A stretch of DNA of 64,000 bases from NCBI GenBank assembly GCA_022828595.1, contig JAKGHH010000002.1:43804222-43868221 (forward strand), in the 5' to 3' direction. Position 1 is the first letter of the stretch, and each line of letters starts with the position of its first letter. Positions 44,201 to 54,520 of the stretch are shown here, in pieces. This stretch comes from Nelumbo lutea. Its lineage: Eukaryota > Streptophyta > Magnoliopsida > Proteales > Nelumbonaceae. The position numbers and the translations under genes are program-made. The notes under the pieces are model-generated. The model searched no databases and was not told where the DNA came from. It saw nothing but the letters and a program-made list of their open reading frames with translations.

Positions 44201-45190
44201 ACAAACTATTTGCTCACCAATCCAAACTCCTTGAAGCTGTGTTTTCTATTATTATGTTCAAAAGATTCGTCATCATCTCCGGTTCACCCACAAAGGATTG
44301 AAGACTAACTAGAACAACACTTATTCGAGAGGAGCAAAGCAATTTCCTTTAGTCTGGACTATTTTCCAGTTGCATCTGTTTGTCCGTGTTAATTGTTCGC
44401 AGTACGCCTTGTGCTCCCTCCCCCGCCTCTTGGGCCATGTTTTGTTAGGGAATGACCCTAATAATATATCTGTATATCTCGTTCTCTAATACAACTAGTT
44501 TTCACAAAAGATATCAGAAGTGAAGCTAAATCTCCAAAACCCAACAAGTAAATATCTAGATGTTCTCAGTCCGAGGAATTGAAATAAAGAAAACCTACTT
44601 AAAACCTCAAATATATGTACAGCCGTATAGGAAAATAAAAATCTAGACAAAGAGATTAACTAAATAGCTTAGAAGAACTAATTTTTCCCTCAAAATAGAT
44701 AATTTAGAATCAAAATTATCTTCTGAACTATCAAAAAACTAAATTAGGGTAAACAATCAGTTGTAATCCTGCCATGCATACCTTCTACAAAATACGAAAA
44801 CGAAGGCCACCCTCTAACCGTCGTAAGGGAGAGAGTCTCCTCCTCCGTCAAAGGATTCGCCAATCTTCCGACCAATTCAACTATTCCATAGGGTCGTTTC
44901 CGCGGTGGGACCCAATAAGAGGATCCAGGGATGAAAGGCAACCAATCTGGCGCCGATCTCCTGACGATTATTCCATGAATTGCGTCCTCAAGCCTACGCA
45001 TTCCCAAGACCTCGACTTCGTTTTCGGAATCCAGATCCACCTCGATCACCTGCGCCTGAACCTTCTCCGACCGATTCGATCGGCTCCTGTGGTTTACCAA
45101 TCGCGAAGAGGGAGCGAAGGGAGGGGATTGACTGGAGAGAAACGATGGCAAGGATACTCTGATGAGGGTTCGAGACAGGATACGAGCCAT
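38212..45190 (-). CDS. Conserved plant protein, 160 aa, probably organelle-targeted; two exons
   Basis: Exon 1 is 45190-44782 and exon 2 is 38285-38212. The phase-1 junction (GAAG|GTATGC to TGCAG|GTGCA) gives 160 residues and TGA. Residues 1-43 are rich in Arg and Ser with no acidic residue before Glu42, like a mitochondrial or plastid presequence. The conserved core is 64-137: RRLEDAIHGIIVRRSAPDWL, then FIPGSSYWVPPR, GIVELVGRLANPLTEEE and RGWPSFSYFVEG. The tail is acidic and ends SQSEDEER. I recognise the core as a small conserved land-plant family of unknown function. Met at 45190 is chosen over the in-frame one at 45235 because MARILSRTLI begins the presequence and 45235 would lie close to the predicted transcription start. 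No stop or frameshift in either exon. Confidence 0.85.
38330..39063. repeat. Probable hAT-like element, 'GGAGGCAT' interior, in the gene 2 intron
   Basis: The right end CCTTTTAAAACATTTTG and the GAGGCAT / GGAGGCTTA words match the 18442-19000 element. The left end (TATAAAACACGGAGGC) is degenerate and no target duplication was found. The nested 38475-38735 block is listed separately. Confidence 0.5.
38475..38735. repeat. GGAATGG-rich MITE-like block
   Basis: The left side TCCATTTGGTTTGCAGTTG and the right side CAACCAAACAGTTGG... are linked by many GGAATGG / CATTCC words that can pair across the block. Termini not fixed. Confidence 0.4.
39064..39663 (-). other. Gene 2 intron, nothing recognised
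   Basis: A 79-codon minus-strand frame (39138-39377) has no recognisable domain and no matching splice sites. Treated as chance. Confidence 0.35.
39667..39763. mobile_element. Small Tourist-type MITE, 97 bp
   Basis: The ends GGCTCAGTTTAGG and CCAAACTGTGCC, with TAA at 39664-39666 and 39764-39766. Same family as 29617-29735. Confidence 0.75.
39767..40032. mobile_element. Tourist-type MITE, 266 bp (copy 2)
   Basis: The ends GGCTGTGTTTGGCTGCAATGC and GCATTGCAACCAAACACAGCC, with TAA on each side (39764-39766, 40033-40035). Closely matches 16314-16584. It abuts the 97-bp MITE and shares its TAA. Confidence 0.85.
40450..41275 (-). pseudogene. LINE 3' tail (RNase H) in the gene 2 intron
   Basis: Minus strand from about 40975: SGWLKLNFDGSCVDNPSP (RNase H start, DGS), then LVIEGDSKIVVEWLKKGGVSW and VNWIRRSANSLADGQAKQ, then a poly-A tail at about 40450-40465. 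Only this terminal domain is recognisable. The far (5') edge is not sharp. Confidence 0.75.
41350..42225 (+). pseudogene. LINE 3' fragment with zinc-binding RT domain
   Basis: A continuous frame from about 41550 to 42125: FSVKSLVSKL, HQVWNPTSPSKSNFLVWTMV, the CX2C...HX4C zinc block (CSLCGNNSETTDHLCIHCPF), then SVLWSIWSERNRRLF. It is followed by an AATAAA-like 3' end at about 42190. Antisense to gene 2. The 184-codon frame looks like a gene but is the zf-RVT tail of a LINE. Confidence 0.8.
42226..43239 (-). other. Gene 2 intron, no element recognised
   Basis: It includes a 136-codon plus-strand frame (42253-42663) with no recognisable domain and many rare-looking runs, and a GA repeat at about 42955-42967. 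Confidence 0.35.
43240..44160 (-). pseudogene. LINE 3' fragment with zinc-binding domain
   Basis: Minus strand: WRWKIPGYFSTRSFYKL, AAPSKIAFLVWLPSLNKCLA, NLMRRGVTIRTAYVFC, a frame break, then WAIWVERNACIFE. The tail runs to a T-tract (plus strand) at about 43236-43258, i.e. a poly-A end. Same orientation as gene 2. Confidence 0.77.
44782..45190 (-). CDS. Gene 2 exon 1
   Basis: 136 codons plus one base. The open frame runs past the donor for 12 codons to a TAA at 44744-44746, so an ORF-only annotation would give a false C-terminus (MHGRITTDCLP). Confidence 0.87.
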
Positions 45191-45252
45191 GAAAATAGTG
45201 AACAACAAAATCTTCAGAGAGAAAATCAGACACAAAAATAGAGACGAGTTAT

Positions 45253-45261
45253 CTATTTATA
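45253..45261 (-). promoter_or_regulatory. TATA box of gene 2
   Basis: Minus strand TATAAATAG, 63 bp upstream of the ATG at 45190. Transcription would start near 45225, giving a short leader of about 35 nt that is TC-rich (GATTTTCTCTCTGAAG). Confidence 0.6.
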
Positions 45262-45284
45262 GAGGTAGTGGATTTCGCAGGAGA

Positions 45285-45445
45285 TTGTACGGATTTCGCT
45301 TTAAGCGGACGACCACAACGTCTCACAATATATCCTGCCGTGTATTGTGAGCATCTCTCGATGTTTATGATATCATCAGGACATGTTTTGAATGTGCTGT
45401 GGGACGTTGTGGGGCAATCTTGTGGGGGCAGATTTGCTCTCAAGT
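45285..45445. mobile_element. Palindromic MITE in the gene 2 promoter
   Basis: ACCACAACGTCTCACAATAT and CCTGCCGTGTATTGTGAGC, and later GGGACGTTGTGGGGCA and GGGGGCAGATTTGC, match the MITE at 13779-13960. It begins about 25 bp upstream of the TATA box. Confidence 0.65.
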
Positions 45446-46260
45446 GGACACATCGCATATTCAGAAAAGACAACCCTTTTGTACTGTTAGATTAGAATCT
45501 AACTACCATTGTTCCATTGCTTACAATCCCACGGTCCAAATATTGATTCGGGATGGCTTTGTGTAATTGTATATGGTCGGTTCGACCTGGGCTAGTTCTC
45601 GGGCGAGGGGCTTTATCTTACCTAAACCAATCCGGATCTTAAAGTAATTTCCAAAATATTTTTTATCAAGCACTCACTTGACCATTGGCCATTGGGTTTG
45701 ATCATAACATTCAATTTAAAATAAATAATGCAAAAGGGAATATTTACAAAATTTAAATTATAATTATAGATTTTGAACTATATTTAATATATTATTATAA
45801 TTTATAGATTCTCAAAGATAATATCTTTTAGTAAAGAAAGAACAAGTTTTATGGTAGACCCTGAACCACTAAGACCAAAACCAACCTTGATAAGATAAGT
45901 TTTAGTTCCAAAAACCTAAAATCAACCCCTAGGATAGGTTCCAGGTTCTACCTTAGAACTAAACCTAACCAACCCATGCTCACCCTACTATGAGATCAAC
46001 TTTCCAGTGAACCTAGTTTTGGTAGCTTCTCCAAAGTAAAATTTCAAAATGTCATCATGGACATTCTAAATGTCAAAATCGTGACTATAACATGAACTTA
46101 TAAATTCCAAATAGCTTATATTGAACATGGGTGCTCAACCAAAGCACTTAGAGGTTGGTCTTATGGACAACCTCTAATTGAAATGCCCATTTTAAGCCTA
46201 ACCAAACAACAAAAATAGAAAACATTTAAAGTGGCTTTTATTGGATAAATGTTTATCTGA

Positions 46261-46312
46261 TAAATGCCCCTAAGAAACTCCAATGGTAAATACCCCTAAG
46301 AAGCTCCAATGG
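46261..46312. repeat. Two 26-bp tandem copies
   Basis: TAAAT(G/A)CCCCTAAGAA(A/G)CTCC at 46261 and 46287. Confidence 0.85.
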
Positions 46313-48188
46313 AACCAAACATATACAATACTTCATCAAATCATGAAATTAGACGGTGTATGCCTTTAATTCCAATCAAATTGATGTACACAAATTTTTA
46401 TATGTGAATAATATAAGTGCATTATTGTTTTATGTTTAGATTGGTGTGTTTATGCGAATTATTCTTTAAACTAGACAGGTATATGACTTGTGTTAATTTA
46501 GAATGTTCTTAGCCATTGATAAACTTAGGGAGTTTATTGTAACAAAATTGACACTGATGTGTTGTCAAATTGGTGGAGCAGCTTGTCTTATATATTGGGG
46601 TTATACCCCAAGCACAACTAGTGGGTGTTCAGAAGAAGCACTAAACTTGGACAAATTTCTAATTATGCCTTGGACTTTAGAGATAGATTGGCAAAGCTAG
46701 AAAGTTGCACTTAACCCTGCACTTGATTATGATACTACACTAGGTCTTGGACTGGGTTGCTTTTCATATGCCAACTAGTGGGATCCATCAATGGTCAAAT
46801 ATCAGGGCATGTTAGAACAATTAAGGAAATTACCTGAGTGGGTGATCATAGTGATAGGATTGATCCATTTGTCAAACAAAGTGAATCTCAAGGTTTTACA
46901 CTCTCTCTAATGGAAAACTAAAAAGTAGATTTCAACAATATTTGAAATTGGATTTATAAAAGATTTCAATTCCAGGATCCATTTGAAAAGATAGTGTGAT
47001 ATTGCATTTTGTAGTTTGGGAAGATGTCATTCTCTGTAAGTAGTGTTTTGATTCTTAAGGGTTGAGAGGTTAAGGGCAAAAGACCATTAGAGGGCTAATA
47101 ACCTAAAGGGTATCTTGCATAAGTCAATTATCCTTGGGTTTCTATAGGGTGGTTGAGTCCAATGATCACTTACGTTCAATTGAGCCCAAACTGAGCCTAA
47201 CTTGATTGGCTCAGGGTTCACTACCCTTAGGCAGTAAATTCAGCCTGTCCCCTTCCAATGATGGTTTGAACCCATGTGGACTTGTGTAGGACCCACACAC
47301 CATGCAATATTTAGGCCTAAGTGGCCATGCAATGCCTATGTATGTGGACAATTAAAGAAAATGGGCCTTAGGCCCATTAGAAGTAAAGTTAGTTTAAGAT
47401 TTGGATTTGGAAATAGGTATAGAGAACCCATTCTCTTAAGAAAATAATGTGCTAATCCAAATCTAATTTTAGTCAAGTTTATCCAAATTTGATTTGGATT
47501 AACTCCTAATAGAATTAAGATAGTGCTCTAGTAAGGGGGTTAAAAGGAAGGGGTGAAACCATCCCATTCTCTCCACTTTCTTGAATTCTTTATTTTCTCC
47601 CTTTGCACCCGAAAACCCTAGTTCGAAACAGCCATAGTGAGAGTTGATTCTCATCAACCCTCAATTGTATTTTTGGAGAAAAACATCAGAAAGTTTCAAG
47701 TTCACATAGTTGCATCGAATCTAGAGAGGTTGCAGCTCAGTTTTGCAAAAATAAAATTATTGAATCAACTTCACACATATAGTTGTTCCATCTTCAGTTG
47801 GAGGCTGATTTGGGTCTACTATCAGGCATGAATAACTACTTTGAGAGTTGTGTACTATGGAATCTATATTAAGTATGTTCTATTCAAAGTTGTAAAATCT
47901 GGTCCAATTTAGTGCAAGATCAATTCAAAAATTCATATTGCAAAATAATGAGAAATCAATTCTTGAGTTGGGCTGATTTTTTTTTTTTTATTAATTCGGC
48001 CACCCATCAACTATAATAGGTCCATCCATATTTAATCAGGTTTTCAATCCTTCCAACAGATTCCACACATGAGGTTACTATACTAGGGCATGGCCGATAT
48101 TGTTAGCTTGGTCTCTTATTGGTTTACATAGCACTAGGTGTTCGAATTAATGCCTAAATAGTATGGTGGGTGCTACTTGCCACTGTAC

Positions 48189-48240
48189 TCCCTAAAGTGA
48201 ATAACAATGTTGATTCCCTAAAGTGAATAACAATGTTGAT
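48189..48240. repeat. Exact 26-bp tandem duplication
   Basis: TCCCTAAAGTGAATAACAAT plus GTTGAT is repeated without change at 48189 and 48215. Confidence 0.9.
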
Positions 48241-48848
48241 ACAGTTTAGCTAAATCACATAAAAGGAAAACAAATATTCAACAAATCTTATATAGTTTAA
48301 CTACTAATGCACATATTAAGATGATCCATTTAATTTCTATCAACTATGGTGTTGTTTCCCTCCATATTCAGCAAATCTTATAAAGTTTAGCTACTAATCT
48401 TATATAGTTTAGATGGGTGGTGAAGGGAACCATGACATATCTGATTGGCCATATATGATAGCCAAGTGATATCTTTAGCTATTCCTTCGGTTATTTCCTT
48501 TTGATGATGTGTATGGCATGTCTAGTCTCTTTCACTTATTCCAACTTAAACAACACCTAGACCATGTGAATTCATACGAAACTTGAATTAGCCTTTTATT
48601 CAGTTGATTGAATTGTTGCATACCTTGACTTGATTTATACATGAATGGCTAAACCCTATAATTCAATCCTAAGTTAAACATCACTTAGACCATGTGAATT
48701 CATATGATAGTTGAATTTGCATTTGATTAATCTATGAAATCATAGTTAAATAATAAAATTTTTTAAATAAAAATAAATATAAAAATTTACAAAAATGTAG
48801 AGAAAATTACACATATTTATGATATTTTTATTAAACAAATTAAAAAAA

Positions 48849-50611
48849 TGGCAAATTTTTTGAACTACCCTTATGGTTTTGCTAATAACTAACTCTACCC
48901 TTAGTATTTACATTTTGCCTTAAAGTACCCTATTGTTTCTGACAATTGACATCGTTGTTAAGTAGTAACCTAAAGAACAAAATGTCAAAATTTCAAAATA
49001 AATCCCAACTAATGAAAATGTTTCTCCGTTTCGGTCTCTGTTTCCATCTCCATCTCCACCTCCTATGCTTGCAACAAGAACAGCAGCGGGTTTCTGAAGA
49101 TCTAATAAAACGGACAAAGCAGAAAATTCCCCAAACGTAGAATCCTTGCGGCAAGACTAGAGGCCGAGCATGTGATCCACAGAATTTCCAAGAATAGAAG
49201 TCGAAGAATTGCTAGGATTAGAAGGTAGAATCCTTGCGGTGGATGTCGTCAAATTGGCATTAGCCTGTGAGTACTAACATATTGATGAAGAAGATGGAAA
49301 CATGGGATTCTAGCTTTCTGTCTCAAATAGCAAAGGCTCTCGGGGCAGTCGGGGACGACGTGGAGAAAGAAGTAGAGCTCCTAAAGGAGGAAGGAGGGAG
49401 ACAAAGTGATAAGGAAAGCTCCTAAGGGTCTTGTGAAAGCCCTCTCCAAGGCTCTTCGAACATTCTCTTCATGTTTGAGCTTCTTTTTTAGCTTATCGAC
49501 CTGTAAATTTCAAATTAAATTTGTGATAAGAAAAGCAATGGAAGAAAAAGGAATAAAGGTTGAAGTGAAATCTAAATAGTATTGGTTTCAATACATCTTG
49601 TAGTAACGCCATTTTTCTTTCTCTGCTTGAGTGGTGTCGATTTAATCCATTAAATCTAGAAATCTAGAAATCTAGAAAAAAGGATCACTCTCTTGATCAC
49701 TCAGGAAAAAAGAAGCTAGAAATTATAAAAAAGAAAAACTGAAAGCTATTCTGGTTTCGGTTATGGGTGCCCACTTTGTTGAGCTGAAAGGAGAGTTTAG
49801 AAATATGCAAGAACAAGAAAAAGGAAAAGAAAAGAAAAAAATCTAGCTTTTACATTTTTTTAAAGAAATTAGATAAGAGAAATCACATGTGGTACTTTAA
49901 TAGCTAAGAAAGGAAGCCAATTTCTTACAATTTGGGTTTTCTTTAGAGATGCATACTTCGTCCTACTTTCTCTGAGCTTTAATCTTCTGAGACATCTCCA
50001 TTAAAATGAAACTATATTTTCAAGTAAAGCCAGAAACCCATATTGGAATTTCACCAGAGCTGCAACTTAATCGAGTCATAGAAGAGCTATCATGGTCTGG
50101 AGCTTCTCCAGTATAAAGGCAACCATTTATTTCAATGAAAAACAGAGACCCAATTCGGATTTTAATGAAAGCACTGCCTTTGCTACCATCTTTTCTTTCC
50201 TAGCGCTCTTGCCAGTCGTTTTTGCATCATTTTGGCCGGCAATAGCCAGCCTTTGTTCCATCTATTTGGATTTTTAGTTTGTGAGCTTTGAAATCGATGG
50301 TTCACAGGAAGGTGATGAGGAGGAGAGAAATGATACCAGGGATTGGGAGAGATGAGGGAGAATGTGAGAAAAAAGATCAAAACAATGCCCATACCGAAGA
50401 GGCCACTTTTTACCATGGTAAGTTAGGGATTTTTGGAAAATATAACGGTGATGTGATGTCACATGTGAGCAGTTTACGATGGAGTGTTAACGTAAAAGAG
50501 GTTTTAGACAATTGTCAGAAACAACAGGGGTGGTGCAAGACAATGGTTAAACAGTATCGGCATAGTTAGTTAATTAGCTAAACTATAAGGGTAGTTTAAG
50601 AAATTTTTCCA
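48849..50611. mobile_element. Long-TIR Mutator-like element, 1.76 kb, coding-like interior
   Basis: The left arm TGGCAAATTTTTTGAACTAC continues through CTTATGGTTTTGCTAATAAC. Its right-arm inverse runs leftward from TGGAAAAATTTCTTAAAC. The pairing extends about 100 bp and includes GACAATTG and ATTGTCAGAAACAA arms. Target duplication TTAAAAAAA (48840-48848) / TTGAAAAAA (50612-50620), 8 of 9. The interior has exon-like stretches (about 49130-49500, 50090-50280) with no recognised product and no transposase. Confidence 0.75.
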
Positions 50612-50620
50612 TTGAAAAAA

Positions 50621-51589
50621 ATAAGTGTAATAAACAAGAATTATTTTTATTGATAATGAAAATGAAATAAATAATTTAGAACTAACCAAAAATGGAATTA
50701 TTTTATTGTTAGCAAAGGTCAATAATTCAACTTTTTGGTCAAATGTGTTAACATTTAATGTCATAAATAAATAATAACATATAAAAAATACATAAATTTT
50801 GCAAAAATAAAAACATTCAGGCACATGTATAATATCATATAATTGTTATATTAAACAAAAAGTTAGTGTGACATATTAAAATTATCTTTATACACATAAA
50901 TACAAAAAAAAAAAATTGAACACATCTATTTATATTACTATTAAAAATATGAATAATATTATGGAACTTTCTTTTGATTAAAATACTCAAATTTGAATTT
51001 AGTCCCTATTTAATTATCAGGTTTTGTAAATTGAACTACTAGTTTTCACCTCATTCAATTCTCTCTATTTAAATCTTACATTTTTTTCAAAAATAAACAA
51101 AAAAGATACACCAAAAAGATAAAACATTACAAAAAGATGAATCTAACCAAGCAAGTAGGCCTATCAATGATACTTGAAACTTCACAACTCGATCTGATTG
51201 TCACATATTTAGATGAGGTGTTTGTGTAATCAGATTCGGATCTTACAATCTACATTCGATTAATAATAAAAAACAAAAATTAAAAATACATTTATAAAAA
51301 TTTTTGGATACATTACTACTATCATTATCATCATTTAGAATTGCCATGTGCAAAGCACATGCACGCTTACTATTTACATAAAATGTGACTACCAATATTT
51401 ATGTGACTTGCTTTGAGTTGATTGAGAACTTGTGTTGATAGTTGAATTCTTTAAGGTTTGAGTTGATGTTTTGCTACCTAGATATTTTGAATTTGTATAG
51501 ATTGGGTGGGATACCTCCTAAGAGTATTGTGACCATTAACTATTAGATACCAAGATGGGAATTAGAAGAGAAATTAGGGTTGTTGGAAT
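50621..51589. other. Intergenic, AT-rich, nothing recognised
   Basis: Long A/T runs, no frames, no termini. Confidence 0.4.
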
Positions 51590-52190
51590 GTTAGAATGAT
51601 AAAGATTATGAGGGGTTGGAAGATGAGGGGGAGGGGTGGGATCATGAGGATGAAGAAGAATTGTATTGTGATGAGGAAGATGTGTTGGGGGAGGTGGTGA
51701 TGCAGAAGGGGATGCTAAGGGTGTGGAAGGGGGTAGTGATGGTGGTGCAAAAGAGGATGGTGTTGAGGGTGTGGAAGGTGATGGTGATGGTGGTGCAACA
51801 ATTGGATGTTGTTGAGGATTTGGAAGTGGGTGGTACAATAAGTGATAATAACAAGGGGAATGGGGTTAGAGGGGAATCCAGTGATCTCTCTGATTATGAA
51901 CCAATATGAGTGACTATGAGAGTCTAGGTGAGGATGAATTTTGTTTGAGAAGGGGCAATCCATATGATGGTCTTGAGTTTGATTTTTCCCAACCGAACTT
52001 TTCCAGCGTGAAGGAATTTAGACATGCATTGAGACAATTACTATGTGGTAGAGGCTATTGAGATTAGAAGAAAGAAGAATGAGAAGTATAGGTCTATTAG
52101 GGTTGTATTTGGAGGATATATTCATTCTTTATTCATGATGGAGGCAGTTTTATTGTAAAGACCCTTCATGATACGCATACTTGACCACAA
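51590..52190 (+). pseudogene. MuDR transposase N-terminal fragment
   Basis: An acidic region (HEDEEELYCDEED... to SSDLSDYEP) with GTGGAAGG...GTGATG repeats. Then FCLRRGNPYDGLEFDFSQPN, FSSVKEFRHALRQ, RGY, KKNEKYRSIRVV and GGYIHSLFM..VKTLHDTHT. This is the order of the MuDR-type N-terminal DNA-binding domain of plant Mutator transposases. Stops and a frameshift break it, and the catalytic part is gone. Confidence 0.7.
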
Positions 52191-52917
52191 TGATTGTGGG
52201 AATTTTATAGGATGACCCAAACATGTCAATTCATGTTCTTAGATATGAAGTTTTTTGCATAGATCCTTCATTCCCAAGTTTGTTGTTTTTCTTATTCTTT
52301 TTCCTAATGGATTTATTTTTTATTGATTTTTTTTTTTTGCATAGATCAAATCAACTACATTGTTTCTTTTCTTCACAACATTTGGATGACCATAAATCTA
52401 ATGTCCATTATATAGATGGTTTTCATATGAATAATTTTGTAAGAATGCATTTTGAAACATAAAATGTAAAATGTTTATAATTGTTAGATGATTGATTCTT
52501 ATCTTATTTAACGCTTAAAAGTTAAAACTTATTGCTTGCAAAATTCTATTTTATGGATACTTGTACCTTTCATCATTCTAACTTGGTATATTACATGTTA
52601 TTTTTATCATTTATAAATTTTAATTATTTTTTTCTTAATTTTTTAGGCTTAAGCCTCATCTTTTTGAGCCACTACACCTCAACTATGCCTTTAGCCTTTA
52701 AAACATTGTCAAATCCAAAAAAAAAAAACTCACCAACATGGTCCTTGGGCAGCATGACAATAGATCTTCCAAGAGTGCTCATATGTCTCCCCTTCCCTGT
52801 ATTTCCCAATCACCTCGCCCCCTCGGCATGGAGGAGTATGAGGTAGTCTCAGTGTCTTTTTCTTGTGAGCCCGTCACCATTGGTGCTATGTAATAGATGA
52901 CAGACATTTCCTGTGTG
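52191..52917. other. Intergenic, T-rich, nothing recognised
   Basis: No coding or repeat signature apart from T-tracts. Short Phe-rich frames are composition artefacts. Confidence 0.35.
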
Positions 52918-52925
52918 ACTGAGGC

Positions 52926-53266
52926 TAGGGGTGGATTTGAGTTGAGTCAAGCCGAATAGTATGAAGCTTGAGCTCGAGCTCAGCTTGAGTAAAAAATTAT
53001 ATATTAAAATAATATGTTTTATTTGATATTTAGAAATTAAGAATTATAAGATTTTTATTATATATATTATTTTCTATAATTTTATTATATTATATATATA
53101 TATATATATATTCGAGCCGGCTCGCGAGCCTCATGAGTCAAACTCTAGTAGGCTCGAGTTTGGCTCGTTTCATAATCGAGCCAATGAATTGGGCTCGAGC
53201 TCGGTTGAAACCGAGTCAAGCCGAATTCGAGCAGCTCATGAAAAGCTTGACTTGTTGCCACCCCTA
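52926..53266. mobile_element. hAT MITE, 341 bp, 'CTCGAGC' family
   Basis: The ends TAGGGGTGGATTTGAG and CTTGTTGCCACCCCTA, with flanks ACTGAGGC (52918-52925) / ACTGAGAC (53267-53274), 7 of 8. GAGCTCGAGC / GGCTCGAG words on both sides of an AT core that includes a (TA)n run at about 53090-53111. Confidence 0.82.
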
Positions 53267-53544
53267 ACTGAGACAGAGGTATCAAGTGAAAGATAGTCAA
53301 GCTTGTAGGAACTATTCACCTATAAGACTTTGTCGACTGGTTAAGTAGTGTAGGAAAGTTCTTTGATTATAAATTGGTTCTTAAGGATAAGAAGGTGCCA
53401 TTGGTCACCCTTAAACTGCAAGGTTGAGCCCTAGCTAGGTATGACAACCTTTGTTTGTCAAACCCATCATTAGCAAGGTAAGCCCAAAATCAGAACCTGG
53501 GAGGCCATGCTCATTCCCCAAAATTACCATCAGAGTTTGGAGTT

Positions 53545-53600
53545 CACATCTGCGCCCCACAATGTCCCAAAGCACATCCCCACCTTGTATTAGAAATCCA
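53545..53600. repeat. Truncated copy of the ACATCTCTGCCC MITE
   Basis: TTCACATCTGCGCCCCACAA then AAGCACATCCCCACCTTGTAT, the left third of the 13779-13960 element. Confidence 0.5.
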
Positions 53601-53604
53601 ATGG

Positions 53605-54520
53605 GGCCTTAGGCTCCCTCCAAAGATTAAAATGTTTCTTTATTTTCTTCTTAATCATCATCTCCCCTTAGAGTTTCCTCCTTTTGAGGGGAATCCATAT
53701 TGATGATGCTTGTAGTTTTTGTGGTGACAATGAAAATGTGGACCATATTTTTGAAGATTGTTCATTTTCCAAACAATAAGTATGGTTGACTGATAATTTG
53801 GATAATGGTAGATTTAATGCTAATTAGGTGAGAGAAAAATGTGCTTTCATTCTTGGGTTTTTTGAAAAAGTAAGAATGATAAGGTTTTCAGTGACCAAAA
53901 AAAAAAAAAAAACATTTCTCCCCCAGTCATTCTAGATCATGCACTTAATTTGCATTACAAGTCTCAGTCTCGATAGGGAGATGATGAAAGGAAAAAAAAA
54001 AAAAACACTAGAATCATGTCTGTTAGAAACACCCAACAGGGGATAAGATTAAAGCTAATTTTGACACTTCCCAATCTTTTGATGGTTCTTGAATCATAGA
54101 TTGTATCGCTAGAGATAAGTTTAGGAAAGTTTTAGAAGTCAAAGCCTACTCTTGGTTCTACTTCCATTAATTTAACTGAAGCCTGAGTAGTTTGGAAGGC
54201 TCATAATATTGCTTTTAATTATAAGGATTCTCTTCTAGTCATATCGTGTCTCAAGAAGAAATCTGAAGTGTGGTGGAGACTAAAGACTACTATTGAGTGT
54301 CAGAGATCTTGAGAGCAGTTGGACTGCGGGGTGATATATCATCATATTTTCCATGAAGCGGTGGACCGGGCTTCTCGGGAAGTTCTAGCCTTCTGATTCT
54401 CCTCCTTTTTGTAGTTCTGACTCTCCTTTTTCCTTAGCTGTAATTTGTTGGAGTGATTTCTGGGGTAGAGCTATCCCCTGTATTGTGTAGTTCTTTCTTA
54501 CTTTTATCAAAAAAATGCTT
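53605..54520 (+). pseudogene. LINE 3' tail (zinc block to RNase H)
   Basis: A frame with CSFCGDNENVDHIFEDCSFS (about 53720-53775) is the LINE zinc motif. RNase H-like pieces follow: EAWVVWKAHNIAFN near 54180 and an IFHEAVDRASREVLAF end near 54350. It ends TTTTATCAAAAAAATG near 54507. Long A-runs inside (53898-53913, 53995-54006) are separate. Confidence 0.7.

Larger units (their letters stand above)
45446..48838. other. Intergenic, no gene recognised
   Basis: AT-rich with short tandem repeats only: 26-bp units at 46261-46312 and 48189-48240, and three CAAATCTTATA(T/A)AGTTTA(A/G)CTACTAA-like phrases at about 48270-48412. The stretch 47560-47640 (CTCTCC, ...AACCCTAG) has LTR/leader-like composition but no partner was found. 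Confidence 0.4.

Noticed and set aside
44744..44781. Read-through C-terminus of the gene 2 exon 1 frame
   Set aside because: A good donor (GAAG|GTATGC) precedes it, and a phase-matched terminal exon with a fitting acidic tail exists at 38285-38212.
44774..45241. 155-codon plus-strand ORF opposite gene 2 exon 1
   Set aside because: It is the antisense shadow of a conserved protein. The Arg/Ser composition follows from the other strand, and the minus-strand frame has the recognised core and splice phase.
46801..47640. Possible LTR beginning TGTTAGAA
   Set aside because: No matching end, no partner LTR, no primer site and no target duplication could be found.
51536..51963. Ser/Thr/Pro/His-rich minus-strand ORFs
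   Set aside because: Shadows of the acidic plus-strand MuDR-like N-terminal region with GGTGATGG repeats.
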